From Pythium myriotylum (Eukaryota; Oomycota; Peronosporomycetes; Pythiales; Pythiaceae): 64,000 nucleotides of DNA. Location: contig JALJCQ010000014.1 in NCBI GenBank assembly GCA_023091665.1, forward strand, positions 124,001 through 188,000. Direction: 5' to 3'. The notes under the pieces are model-generated. The model saw only the letters and a program-made list of their open reading frames with translations. It searched no databases and was not told the DNA's origin. A program made the translations under genes and the position numbers. Numbering within the stretch: position 1 is the first letter of the stretch; every line of letters begins with the position of its first letter. Positions 9,328 through 20,287 of this stretch are shown here, piece after piece.

Positions 9328-10164
9328 ATGTCCGTACTTGTGAGCATCGTGAGCGTGCTTGCGACGCTCTCGTTCCTCGCGCTCGTGCTCGGACCGGCGC
9401 CTGACATCCGTCGGATCCACCAAACCCACTCGACTGGTGTCACGCCAATCACACCGCTCGTCTCGCTCTTCACGAGCGCATGGATATGGTACGCAACTGT
9501 CGGCTGGGCAAAGCCTCAACTGAGACTAATACCTGTTCTTGCTCTCAGGACGATCTACGCATACTTTGCCGAGAACTTTTTCCCTCTCTTCGTGGACAAC
9601 GTCATCTCGCTGCTGCTTGGACTCTGTTACACGGCCATCTATTACAAATATTCCACTGAGCGAGCCTACGCGCACAAGATCTTTGCATGCTTCGGTTTCG
9701 TCATCGTCGCTTCAACTATTTACGCAATTGTCGGTGGACTAGGATTCACGAATCAGTCGCGCGAGTCGGTCAAGAACGTATTTGGTTACCTCGGCAACGC
9801 CGCCGTGTTTGTGTTTTTCGTGTCGCCGTTTGAGAACATCTCCAAGGTCTTCAAGTACAAATCGGGTGTGTTCATCCCGATCGTGGTCGTCGCTGCTGGT
9901 GCGGTCAACAGTGTGCTCTGGATACTCTACAGCCTGCTCACGACGGACTGGCTGCTCTTCTTGCCCAACGCCATTGCGCTCACCATCGGCAGCGTGCAGA
10001 TAGCCCTGTATTTCTTCTTCCACCCGAGCAAGCACCCAATTGACACGACCGACCTCGAGGGCGGCAATGCGCCGGCACGACTCGTCAGGACGCAGCTTAG
10101 TGCCGTGTCAATCAATGCAGTCGACTTCGGACCGATCAACTCGCCTGTAGAGGCTCACGCGTGA
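9328..10164 (+). CDS. SWEET sugar transporter, copy 5 (two exons)
   Basis: Exons 9328-9488 and 9549-10164, 258 residues. The intron 9489-9548 (60 bp, GT...CTCAG) splits a Trp codon in W|TIYAYFAENFFPL, exactly where copies 6 and 7 are split. It has no in-frame stop and is a multiple of three, so the unspliced reading stays open and would insert 20 residues (YATVGWAKPQ...) in the loop after helix 2. Splicing is preferred because it restores the family alignment. ATG 9328 gives MSVLVSIVSVLATLSFLALV. Repeat 2 has VSPFENISKVFKYKSGVFIP. The tail begins HPSKHPIDTTDLEG and ends FGPINSPVEAHA. Predicted sugar uniporter. Confidence 0.93.
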   Translation: MSVLVSIVSVLATLSFLALVLGPAPDIRRIHQTHSTGVTPITPLVSLFTSAWIWYATVGWAKPQLRLIPVLALRTIYAYFAENFFPLFVDNVISLLLGLCYTAIYYKYSTERAYAHKIFACFGFVIVASTIYAIVGGLGFTNQSRESVKNVFGYLGNAAVFVFFVSPFENISKVFKYKSGVFIPIVVVAAGAVNSVLWILYSLLTTDWLLFLPNAIALTIGSVQIALYFFFHPSKHPIDTTDLEGGNAPARLVRTQLSAVSINAVDFGPINSPVEAHA

Positions 10165-10498
10165 TCGATTGCTTCAGAAAGTAGTGCGAAGATGTAGAAT
10201 TTAATATGGGTACACTCCTGCGATCAAAAGTAAACTCATCATCGCCCCATGTGTGGATTATGGGAAATGGAGATGCGCCCCAACTAATAAACTGTACAGA
10301 ATGCGGTCCTTCTAGATACAACCAGCAGGAGTTCCTGGTACACGTGGTCCTCTCGGCGTCATCGTGCTTGCCGGTCCATCCCACGATGACGTTCTCACTT
10401 GCGACTTATTGGTTGTCAGCAAAGACCAGACGACAGGTTTCACAAGCTACTGTAGTCTTTCATTCTCAAAGTATCTTTCCCCAACTCACTCTGTGGCC
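10165..10498. other. Intergenic region / promoter of SWEET copy 6
   Basis: No gene. An initiator-like TCTTTCATTCTCAAA lies at 10456-10470 followed by CTTTCCCCAACTC, about 30-45 bases before ATG 10499. Confidence 0.5.
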
Positions 10499-11320
10499 AT
10501 GTCGCTGTTGGTCGACATTGTGAGCGTGCTGGCGACGCTCTCGTTCCTAGGGCTCGTGTTCGGCCCGGCGGTGGACGTCTACCGTATCCGCAAGACCAGA
10601 ACCACAGGGGTCGTACCCATTATCCCTCTGGTGTCGCTCTTCCTGTGCGCGTGGATTTGGTGAGTCGCTACAGCGCCTACTTCGGCATTTCCAACCTCTA
10701 ACCTGTCGCCATATTTCGTTCATAGGACAATTTACGCGTATCTCGCAGAGAATTTCTTCCCTCTGTTCGCGTGCAACGCGCTGGGGATCGTCCTCTCGAC
10801 CATTTATAATGTGATCTACTACCGATTCACGAGAGAGCGCAACTACGCCCACAAGGTCTACGCCTATTTTGGCGTGGCTGCCTTCATTCCGACGGTCTAC
10901 GCGGTCGTCGGAGGCCTGGGCTACACGAACCAATCACGCGAGTCGGTCAAAAATGTCCTTGGATACGTCGGCAATGTCGTCGTGCTCGTGTTCTTCGCGT
11001 CGCCATTCGAAAACATCTCACAGGTCTTCAAGTACAAGTCGGGGGTGTTTATCCCCATCACGATCGTTGCGGCCTCGTTCATCAACAGCGTCCTGTGGTT
11101 GCTTTACAGCCTCCTAATCACTGACTGGCTCATTTTCGTGCCCAACGTCTCGGCATTCGTAATCGGCGCCGTACAGATCGCTCTCTACGTCTTCTTCCTC
11201 CCGAGCAAGCATCCAATCGGCCACGTTGACTTGGAAGCACCATCCCCGACCACCAACAAGACCGGCGGAGACTTTGGGCGTCTCAAGAGTCCCATTGAAC
11301 CTGTCAACTCCATCGCGTAA
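10499..11320 (+). CDS. SWEET sugar transporter, copy 6 (two exons)
   Basis: Exons 10499-10659 and 10726-11320, 251 residues. The intron 10660-10725 (66 bp, GTGAGT...CATAG) sits at the same Trp codon as in copies 5 and 7, and exon 1 is also exactly 161 bp. Here the intron has an immediate in-frame TGA, so it must be removed. Start MSLLVDIVSVLATLSFLGLV. Repeat 1 has RTTGVVPIIPLVSLFLCAW. Repeat 2 has ASPFENISQVFKYKSGVFIP. The tail box is LPSKHPIGHVDLEAP, and the end is FGRLKSPIEPVNSIA. Most similar to copy 5. Predicted seven-TM sugar uniporter. Confidence 0.93.
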
Positions 11321-12273
11321 GAGAATGAATCAATAGATGTACAAGTTATGACCAACGTAGTGGAGTCGAATGTGAGCACCGCCAGTGGCCCTTGCACCAT
11401 GAGAGTAATCGTACTACTGTGCATCACTACTTCATACTAATGTGCAGACTTTGGATGCTGTTCAGCCGGTCACTTCAACACGACCACCGAAGTCAGTCCA
11501 ACTACTAACTACGAAGTAGTACTGAAGCGCCCTGATGACGGAGTATTTAGAAGACTCGAGTGGCGTAGGGGGATTCTCGGTCTCAACAATGTCGCATTGG
11601 TCGCGTTTATTAGTTGCCGCCACCCACTTTGGAAGAGTTGAATGGCTCTTGTCCTCATTAAAGCGCGATTTCGACCAGGATGGTCCACGTTTGTCCAAAT
11701 TGATATTCAAAGGCAGACAAATAGCTCAATCCACTTTGCAGTGAATGCTCGTCAACCATGCTAGAGACATGGTCGACGGGGCGAACATTTCACGTACTAA
11801 GACGATAGACATCAGCGACTAAGCCGAGCACCAGCATTTGGTGCGTCTCCGTAGCGTAGCGAGGATCCGTGACGAAATCCCACCAAACTGTCTCTCTCCC
11901 TTGAGAGAGACAGCTCGTTGACGTCAGAGAGTCCCTCTGACGTGCGTTGTTGTGATTGGCAGATTCACGAAACTAGGAATGAGCCTGAAAAACGAAACCA
12001 GAAGGTCTCGCATTGGATATTGAATGCCCTTGACAAAAACAATTTTAGGCTCGATATTCCTAGTCATTCAGTATATTACCCAGCATAAACAACCTACTCC
12101 TTTTACATGGTGTTGATGATTTTCTTCAAGTGCTCCAAGTGCGCCAGTGCTTTCAAAAATCGCCCCCTATTCAGCTTGACATGGTTTAGAAGCAGTCTCC
12201 ATGGGCTGAATAGGGTCCTCTTCCCTCTTGTCATTCGAGAAGTCTCCCTTGTCTGCCAAGCTCTCGCCTGCCC
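11321..12273. other. Intergenic region between SWEET copies 6 and 7 with paired hairpins
   Basis: No gene recognised. Two adjacent perfect inverted repeats lie at 11888-11913 and 11921-11943. Confidence 0.5.
11888..11943. repeat. Two consecutive short inverted repeats
   Basis: First: CTGTCTCTCTC and its reverse complement around a 4-base CCTT spacer. Second, 7 bases later: ACGTCAGAG and its reverse complement around 5 bases. They lie about 330 bases before SWEET copy 7. They could be ends of a decayed small transposon or RNA hairpins. Confidence 0.5.
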
Positions 12274-13091
12274 ATGTCGATCCTCGTCAGCATCGCTAGT
12301 GTGGTCGCGACGATCGCGTACTTCGTGCTGGCCCTCGGTCCAGCACCGGCCATTCGCCGCATCCACCAGACCCACTCGGTCGGGGTCACGCCAATTGTCC
12401 CGTTAGTCTCGCTATTCATGAGCGCATGGATCTGGTGAGAGTAGAACTTCTCCGAAAAGTTGCTGATCGACTCCCCTAACACCAGTTCCAATTCAGGTCG
12501 TTATATGGCATTCAAGCGGAAGACTATCTCCCAGTGTTGACGTGTAATCTCGTCGGACTGTTCCTCGCGGTAGTTTATACGACCGTCTACTACTTCTACA
12601 CGGACAACCGCCCGTATGCCCACAAGGTCTTTGCGTGCTTCGGTTCTGTCTGTATCGCCATCGGGATCTACGCGTTTCTCGGAGGGTATGGTTACACCCA
12701 CCAATCGCGCGACTCGGTCAAGGACGTACTCGGGTACTTGGGTAACGCCGCCAACTTCATCTTCTTCGTCGCGCCGTTCGAGAACATTAAGCAAGTCTTC
12801 CGCCACCGATCTGGCGTGTTCATTCCGATCCAAGTCGTCGCGACGGCGGCTGTCAACAGTGTTGCGTGGATTGTTTACAGTCTCTTGGTCTCTGACTGGC
12901 TGCTGTTCGCACCAAACGCCGGCGCGTTGGCCATTGGGAGCACTCAAATCGCCCTGTATTTCTACTTTTATCCGGGTAGCACCCCCGCCACCTACGCAGC
13001 CGCTGTTTCGCCTCCAGGCCATGATGACTCGCTGACTATCGCCTTCGACCAAATCGACACTTCCTCCAAGCCACAAGTTCCACGCGTCTGA
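12274..13091 (+). CDS. SWEET sugar transporter, copy 7 (two exons)
   Basis: Exons 12274-12434 and 12497-13091, 251 residues. Exon 1 is again 161 bp; the intron 12435-12496 (62 bp, GTGAGA...ATTCAG) splits the conserved Trp codon. Start MSILVSIASVVATIAYFVLA. Repeat 1 has HSVGVTPIVPLVSLFMSAW. Repeat 2 has VAPFENIKQVFRHRSGVFIP. It is the most divergent plus-strand copy: WSLYGIQAEDYLPV replaces WTIYAYFAENFFPL, and the tail box is YPGSTP rather than HPSKHP. AATAAA at 13103-13108 follows. Predicted sugar uniporter; substrate unknown. Confidence 0.92.
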
Positions 13092-16000
13092 CTCGTTTGC
13101 TGAATAAAGACCAAAGATATCAGCAAGTCAACAGTAGACTGAGTAGGTGAAAAGTGGTAGCGAATAAAGCTGCTAATCTACATTTGCATTCAATAGCGAG
13201 AACCACTGTCTGAACGGGCGTCTCCTGTCACCAAACAGAGACAGCTGGGGGTTAGACTGGCTTAGTGAACAGGTAGGAAGCGTCTAATACAGGTCAATTT
13301 GTGGGTCAGGTCAGCGTCTTTTCTATGCACACATCCACTTGGTCAGGCAACAGGTCACGTCACGTCGAGCCACGTGACCAATGCTCACTGTCACTGCCGA
13401 GGTCAGACTTTGGACGCCGAAACAGACTTTCCACAGTCGAATAACCCAACAAACCAATCAAACAAGAACAGGGCTCGACCTGCCGGCCAAGGAGGTCGCG
13501 CCCTCCCGAGTGCACGCGGTCGGCTGTGAGTCACGGCAACAGCGCGGCTCGCGCTCGCGCGTGGCCGAACGTCACCCTGGCCGCGGGTAGCGATGGCGCG
13601 ACCTCTGTCTGACGCCTTTGTGGGTGGTCGCGCTCGCGCGAGGCCTTGCGCCATCGCCGCCGCACAAGCTCGGGCAGCAGACCGCCAGGCGTTGCGCCTC
13701 GTCGTTGGCCACCCGAGAGAGCTCTGTGCGCAACTGCTGCCGCCGGCACTGCGTCTGGAAGCAGCGAGCTATTCGGGCGGTTTGTCCGCCAACTGTGGTC
13801 GGTGGCCGTGGCGCTTCGTGTCCTCATCGGCCTCGCAGCAGAGCCTGGGCGCTTTGTGCCCGTGGAGTGTGGAGTGGCGCGCTAAATAGAGCCTGCGCGC
13901 GAGCCTTAACACTCGTTGTTGACAGCAATGCGTTAGATGTGTTTGCACAGTTTGGCTGGCGACACTATTGAGTCCTAAATGAAGTATGTGGAGCGCAGCA
14001 GGAAACCTGTTAGGATTCATTGTGACAAACTCAACAGACCCCACTTAATCCATCATCATCATGCTGGCCTCAGTTGCGTAAGTTCGTTCTCGCATGCGCC
14101 AGCGCCGTCGCTCAAGCAAGCGTTCCTCCGTTGCGGTCGGTTGGATGTGGGAGTCACGCTCTTCGCGTCGCGTCACCATGCTAGGTCAGGCGCTATTGAA
14201 CGGATGCGAACTTGAGGACAGCGAGCCCATGTCAATCGTGCTATCCAAAGCGCCCTCCGCCATTGTGTGCAGTTGCCCCTGCATACGGAAGACCTATTCT
14301 TAGTGACGGACCATATGACAGCAGCGGCAGACCTGACAGTAACCCCGCCGACCCGGGTTGAGCTCACCTAAAGGCTGCGTAAAACTTCGTCGAGCGTAAC
14401 TTTTGGTGAAGGAGACTTCGCTGACACACCGTGTCCGTCCAAGCGCGACAAGGACAAGGGCAGCAAGGGCAGGGCAGCGGGAACTCTGGCTCGTGGTCGT
14501 CAGTTTTGACCTCAGCTTCTGCTTCCGCTCCTGCTCCACATCCGGCTTCAAGCGGAGTGGAGGCGAGATCCCGAGCGCGCCTTCACCGCCGGATTGACTG
14601 CGCCTTTAGTGACGGACCGGCACCATGGACGTTGGGCACTCCTGCTCCAGAGCCAGCGCCGGCTCCGGCTCTGGTATCGGGCAACAGCACCCCGACTGTG
14701 CAGCAGTGTGAGGAGCACAGCTATATCTCTGCCCTAGCGCCTTCTCGGAACTTGATCTCTCCCCTCACGTCGGATACCGGCGGCCAAGTCCGTCGGCTTA
14801 CCGCCTCCAAGATCTCCAGGCTTGCCCTCTGGCGCCTGGGATCGTAAGCCTACCCACAACTTACTCCACGTGTCCGCGTGATGCATTGGTGGGGCGTCAT
14901 ACGCCGCTGGAAATGCTATCACCGCGATAAAAAAACGAGATCGATCTGATCGCAATCTCTAACACCATGCCGCCAATAGTCTTTTGATGCGTCCCACCCG
15001 TCGCTGGAGAACGATCGAAAGGGTCTCATGACCCATCTGCACCTGACGACATGCGCGGGCTTTCGGCCCACGAAATGCACGACAATGATGAGAATGACTC
15101 AGATCGCAGTGGGGACTCCTCAACCAAGATGATGTTAACTAAATACCTAATGCACTTTGTGAACGATTTGTCCTTCGCTCGCCCAATAAATTAGTATGTT
15201 TCTGCGCCTGACCACCAAGTGACCGAGGCCCCACAGGTCACGCCCTGCACATAGAAAAGACGCTGACCTGACCGTCAAATTGACCTGTTTGAGTCGCAAC
15301 CAACAGGTATTTACGCCTCCAGACCCGAATTCCCAGTTCACAACGAGCAAAATCGTCTTTACTGTTAGTCTGCTTGCACTCCTCACTAGATATTGCAGGG
15401 GTATTCTGAATAAACTGTGATGTTGCAATGATTGATAGTCTCCTCATCCGAGCCGACAATTATTGAACTACTTCGAGCGTTGATGTTGATGAAAGTTGGA
15501 GTCTATTGTTTTACAGCAGTGTGAACAACGATAGTACTTCGAGCGTGGTATCGGAGTGAGTATTTGGTCTCTAGAGAGCTCGCGACGTGTCGACGCAAAG
15601 CACTGTGATGCCAAGTTCCACCATATCGGAACCCAATGTTGCTCTGCCCGGGCTCGTGGCATGAGACTGACGAGACAGACCCCATTCGTGCAAATCGCAA
15701 CCCAAATACGCAAGAGGAAACGAGCCGCGGCACCACCATCGCCTTCCCAACGATCTCATAGCAGATCGCGACGGACCTCATGGTAAATCAACAAGTGTTG
15801 ATGATGCACACCAACTTGCGCAGCGTGTGGGCATTTTACTGGGCCGGCGAGAGGCAATAGCGGGACGACGAAGGATGCGTTGGGTATCACTAACATCCGT
15901 AAGCGGAACCCACTGGTGTCATTCTGCGGCTACAGATCGTTGGTGGTGGTGGTCAGGGAGGTTGCTCGCGATCGGTGGTATTGTATCGAGCGTCATTCGA

Positions 16001-16691
16001 TGCGAGAGGTCTTGTCGCCAGGGATCTAGTGGCAGAATCCTTTGAAGACCCAACTTTGATGTTAACCATAGTCTCACGCTGATCTTACGCAGATCCAACC
16101 ACCCGAACAAGGGATTTCTCCATGATCTTGTCCTCAGACTTTCGATGTGTTCAATGGTGATCACAAAGATAGTCACGATGGCTCTTCAATGTGGAATAAG
16201 AGGCAATCTGAAAGGTAGCACACTCGATCGACTTGGAGCTGCAATTCTTCTCCACAGGCAATAAGCGTGCTTATGCGTGCCGCTATGAACACGTCCGACA
16301 ACCGCGTCGCACGACACATCCACGGCAGCGCGATTGCCTGCAAATGGATGTGCAAGCGAGCCGCAGAGTCCCGCTTCGTGCGAAAATTCAGCCACTGTCT
16401 CCTCCGGTAGACAGGGTGGAGTTAATCCTTTCTAATGCTCTCGAGCAAGTGGTATGGTATCTAGAAGAATGCAAATTGTAAAGTGAGATTAGGAGGTTCG
16501 TTCAAAACATACTGCTATGTGGGAACATGAAGGGGGTCGCTCCGTGAGGGGCCCATGATGCAAACGATGGGTCTGTGTCAGCATCCAATCTGACGAAGCT
16601 GGTGAGACGATGTTGTTGGTGCAGTGCTGGACGAGTTGCGGGGGGTGTCCTCGCTGATGATGCTGATCGCGTTGTGCTGGGTGCTGGGTGC

Positions 16692-16743
16692 TGTTGCTGA
16701 ATGATGTTGCTGAAGGATGTTGCTGAAGGATGTTGCTGAATGA
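16692..16743. repeat. 13-bp tandem repeat, four units
   Basis: TGTTGCTGAATGA / TGTTGCTGAAGGA units repeat four times end to end, differing at one position. Further TGCTG(G/A)GTG-type degenerate units extend upstream to about 16660. Confidence 0.8.
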
Positions 16744-16813
16744 TCAAAGAGTGGGCGACTTGGTACCTGTCCACCACCATCCCAAAGTTGATCACTCACT
16801 GATAGCACCGAAA

Positions 16814-16859
16814 TGTGACCCAGTCACAGAAATTGTACAATCTCTATGACTGGGTCACA
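16814..16859. repeat. Inverted repeat with palindromic loop
   Basis: TGTGACCCAGTCA at 16814-16826 is perfectly inverted at 16847-16859. The 20-base spacer itself contains the palindrome ATTGTACAAT. Confidence 0.75.
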
Positions 16860-17858
16860 AATTGGCGACTGTGGCTTCAAGACCGGATGAGTCTCGTGAG
16901 GCCGAGTAGCTGAGCGCACCCCCACGACTCTTTTCCATGGACACGAGCCGCGCGCCGAAGTCGGTTGTCTGCAGACCGTCAAAGTCAATCGGAGGGATGG
17001 CCCGTCGAGCATCGGCCGTGATGGCTACACGAACGGGGGCTCGAAGATCGCCTGTCGGCAGAGTGAAAAGCCGGAGAGACCAGCTCGAGCTTTGTGACCA
17101 CAAACGATTTGTAACTGCGCCGTATCAAAGGGACTCGTGTCCCATAAATTCCTTGTCGATTTGGCCCCAAAGCAAATAGACTTGAACTGAGCATGATCAG
17201 CACATTCTTGAATTGGTCTATTTTCCAAGTCTGGTCCCACCAAAGTCAGAGAATTCCGCATTCCGAACCTCTAATTGAAATCTATCACTTCTTGTGAGTG
17301 CAACTTCTACTCAAGTTTCCATTTCCGTGAGATTTGGATTAGAAATCGATGGTCCGGATTCTGCTTATTAATAGCGCAGAATCCATGGTTGCCTGCAGAA
17401 TGGGTTCTAATAAATCCTTGATTCTCGGAAATGGATTCTGAACCCATAAAGTTCGTGAGACCCGTGAAGGAAACCAACTCAAGTACATCAACTTCACTTC
17501 TCAAATTTGCTCTCTCGTGAAACATAGTCCAGCCACCCAGCCGGCTGCGTTCTTGTCACCAGGAGCCACAGTACCCGCACTTCGGCGACAGTTAATTTAG
17601 TAGGGACAATAGAACGTGCGACGGGATGGAAAGCAGGTTGAGCCCTCGCACAGCCAAGAGCAGCGAGGAGGATTTCTACGTCGACGTCGAAGATGCCTCG
17701 AAGGTTCGGTCTCGCACGCGTAGCGTGGACGCTCAGCTGTTCCGAGCGCGGGTGCGTGTTGGGCTCATTGCTTACTGGATCGTATTGGTGATCATCGTCG
17801 ACCCGCCTTTTTTTGTATACTTTCCATTGTGGGGACGTGCCTTGGTTTTGCTCTACTG

Positions 17859-18671
17859 ATGAACAAACGCACGACTCAAGTAAGCCCTTCGAGCGCGAGA
17901 TCACTGCACAAAGTGGGCCTGGCAACGTGCTGCATGCTTACCGCTGCTGCCGCGTTTTCTTTGTTGCAGCAATATGAGATCAATCGAATTGATACGGATT
18001 TCAACTTCGACGCACTACAAGCTGATATTCGACGACGAGGTATCTCGTTCTTCCGGATGTTCAATCCAAGTCTCAACTACAACGACGAAATCGAAAGGAT
18101 CCACGGTTATATGAACAATGGCAGCGTTGAGACCCTAAAGGTGCCAATCGACCCCTCCATGGACACTTGGTCCTCCGATGTCTTTCGATATGAGTTTCTC
18201 CAGCGCGTATGGGAGCTCGCGCTGACCGATTATCGTGTTGTCTGTATTTCTGAGAGCGACATCGTCTTCGACGAAGGATACATTGCTGCTGTCCTCGAAT
18301 CCGAACGTTCCAGGCCGCTCGAGCTCGCCCATGTGCAGCACTTTTGGGGCCACCACGTATTTGAGCCATTCAGCATTGGTCTCCTCTGCACCTCGTCTCA
18401 TGCATCCCAACACACGCGCATCTGGGTAAAGATGATGAGCTACTTGCACCGCAAACGATACCGCCGGCTCTTGCAGCTCGATGCTTTGTTCTCTCTGGTA
18501 CCTCAGCGAGTGGTTTTCTACTGGGACGCACACCATGGATGCACCGAATTCCACGCTCAGTGCAAATACATCCACTTCACCAAACCGACGTATTCGGCCA
18601 TCATCGAGGCCAGCCAGAAAATCGAGCAACTTGAAATGGGAGGTTCGATTTTACGTAGGAAGGTCGTATGA
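17859..18671 (+). CDS. Hypothetical protein, possibly membrane-anchored; unrecognised
   Basis: Open frame of 270 codons from ATG 17859, which overlaps the stop of an upstream 77-codon frame (17626-17859, with a possible TM helix GLIAYWIVLVIIV). The stretch 17880-17969 has textbook intron borders (GTAAGC...TTTGTTGCAG), is 90 bp, phase 0 and stop-free, so it may be an intron or may encode the hydrophobic segment ATCCMLTAAAAFSLL. The rest is well behaved: FFRMFNPSLNYNDEIERI, VCISESDIVFDEGY, HFWGHHVFEPFSIGLL, QRVVFYWDAHHGC, CKYIHFTKPTYSAII. The acidic ESD and paired His/Cys residues could suggest a glycosyltransferase-like fold, but I do not recognise the family. The 5' structure is uncertain; it may be a partial gene. 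Confidence 0.5.
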   Translation: MNKRTTQVSPSSARSLHKVGLATCCMLTAAAAFSLLQQYEINRIDTDFNFDALQADIRRRGISFFRMFNPSLNYNDEIERIHGYMNNGSVETLKVPIDPSMDTWSSDVFRYEFLQRVWELALTDYRVVCISESDIVFDEGYIAAVLESERSRPLELAHVQHFWGHHVFEPFSIGLLCTSSHASQHTRIWVKMMSYLHRKRYRRLLQLDALFSLVPQRVVFYWDAHHGCTEFHAQCKYIHFTKPTYSAIIEASQKIEQLEMGGSILRRKVV

Positions 18672-19674
18672 GACATCCTCCAACACCGAGTGACTGGGCA
18701 ATGCACTTAACCCCAACGCCGTCATGAACAAAGTGCTTGAAGACAACAGTGGCGTCCAGCGTGGCCGCAAGCTCGGTCTCTTCCTTGCGCCGTCGATTGA
18801 GCTTAGGGTAGTCAGTCACCCGGGGCTCTTTGGATCCAGGATCCACAGGTGTACGGAGGGCGCAAGCGTCGGGTGCGGGTCGAGAAGAATGATTCCGTGG
18901 CCTGCTCGAGTGGCTAACGTTTCTCCCGCTCACGTTGACGAAATCTACCCGAGGTCTTCATCGACGGAGCACGCTCTTCGTGACAGCGGCTGATACAATA
19001 CGGCAGGGCGTCTTCGGGTCGGGAGACAAGGTTATTCAGGCGGATGTGGGTGTGGACAGCTCCTGTGGCTTGTTGGCTTTGATGAGAACTCTTAACTAGA
19101 ACAAATCGCGAGGTTGTCATTCGATGTAGGTGTTCTCCCAATTTACACAGCGTTTTCTGTGTGTCCTTGTGGGCCAGCGTTGTCACTCTGGCAACTGGAG
19201 GGCAGAGCTTCAGTTCACCAAGTCCACATGAACTGATCTGTGCATACTGCATCTGCAAGAATTTATATAGGTACATTTCATGCGCTGAGACAGTCACTCG
19301 ACTTTGCGCTTCGTGCCTTCTCATCATTCCAGCGAACGAGGCAACCGAAATGCGGATTTGCTCGCTCGCCGACGCGAGTTGACACAAAGTGGTCACGTGA
19401 GTCAACACTGACGACGCAACGCGCGACGCCAAGAGATTTCTTTCTTTCGACAGACTTTTGGTCGGAACAATTCCAGCTAGGACACCGACTCGGACCAATC
19501 TGAACGCTGCTATCAATACTGCAGTCTGTGGACTGTCGTGTACTGGGCGTTCGTGCAGTACGAGCCGGTGGAGCCAGCCTCCTGGACGTCGCGGCCGAGG
19601 TGGTTCGACTAAAGTTCGTCAAGGCCCTGAGTTGCTTCCCGAGTGGGTGATGGACGTTGACGTCAGTGGCTCTC

Positions 19675-19705
19675 CTTCAAGTGTAACCCGAGGGTACACT
19701 TGAAG
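19675..19705. repeat. Short inverted repeat (hairpin)
   Basis: CTTCAAGTGT-A-ACCC is followed after CGA by GGGT-ACACTTGAAG, a near-perfect stem with one bulged base and a 3-base loop. Confidence 0.65.
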
Positions 19706-20061
19706 CGAAGGTCAACGAAGGACTGTGGGACCATCACTCTCTCTGATCCGCCTACCCCTCCGGAGGATTGGATGGCACGTTCGCAGCCAATCAAACTGGA
19801 CGCATGCCGTCTAAACATCGGATTCGACGGCAGACGAATAAAGGGCTAGGGTTTCCATTTCCACGTGGAGACTTGCTTCAACCTGTCTCTGTCGCATGAT
19901 TTTTCGCCAAGCAGCGAAAATGGGGCCTGCAGGCCGATCGCGCGCATGAAGGCAGCGCGAATGTGACGGCAGGAAACACTAATGCGCGTCGGGCCGCTTC
20001 GCGCGCGTCTGTCAACTCGACGGCTCCAAGACGTCTCTATGCACGTCGGGAAGATCTTTCT

Positions 20062-20185
20062 ATCTCAGCGTCTAAACGCTCTCGACGAGATCTCAGCGTC
20101 TAAACACACCAGATCTCAGCGTCTAAACCCCGCATGACAAGATCTCAGCGTCTAAACCCCACACCAGGTCTTGGGAGCGTCTAAA
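20062..20185. repeat. Cluster of ATCTCAGCGTCTAAAC direct repeats
   Basis: The 16-base unit occurs exactly at 20062-20077, 20090-20105, 20113-20128 and 20142-20157, spaced 23-29 bases. A fifth partial (GAGCGTCTAAA) ends at about 20184. It lies about 100 bases beyond the 3' end of the bZIP gene. Isolated GTCTAAAC occurs at about 19808. Confidence 0.75.
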
Positions 20186-20287
20186 TGCAAACAAGCAGTG
20201 TTTTTCCGTTCCCAACAATTTACATCCATTATGGCTTTTTGCTTTGCTACTGATAACAGAATATTTACGACTTGACTCTTGCGTGCT

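Larger units (their letters stand above)
13092..17858. other. 4.8-kb gene-poor region
   Basis: No supported gene. The 13.5-13.9 kb part is GC-rich with long open frames on both strands but no motif. At 14061 an ATG followed 17 bases later by GTAAGT, and an open frame at 14431-14847 rich in Gln/Gly/Pro/Ala, might be remains of a secreted-protein gene; I cannot support it. Short repeats at 16692-16743 and 16814-16859 are listed separately. The 17626-17859 frame encodes one possible TM helix and ends where the next candidate ORF begins. Confidence 0.4.
18672..20287. other. Gene-poor region with short repeats
   Basis: No supported gene. A minus-strand frame at 18914-19516 of 200 codons starts at a TTG and has no recognisable motif. 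An inverted repeat (19675-19705) and the GCGTCTAAA cluster (20062-20185) lie here. Confidence 0.4.

Noticed and set aside
13530..13890. Overlapping long open frames on both strands in GC-rich DNA
   Set aside because: High GC alone leaves frames open; residues are Arg/Ala/Pro-biased without motifs.
14041..14847. Possible secreted-protein gene: ATG near 14061 followed by GTAAGT and an open Gln/Gly/Pro-rich frame
   Set aside because: No acceptor gives a convincing joined signal peptide and domain, and the composition is low-complexity. At most a relic.
18914..19516. 200-codon minus-strand open frame
   Set aside because: It starts at TTG, the first ATG leaves 137 codons, and no motif or conserved pattern is visible.
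20041..20190. CRISPR-like array from the regular GCGTCTAAAC repeats
   Set aside because: Repeats are 16 bases with spacers of 7-13 bases, no cas genes, and the genome is eukaryotic.
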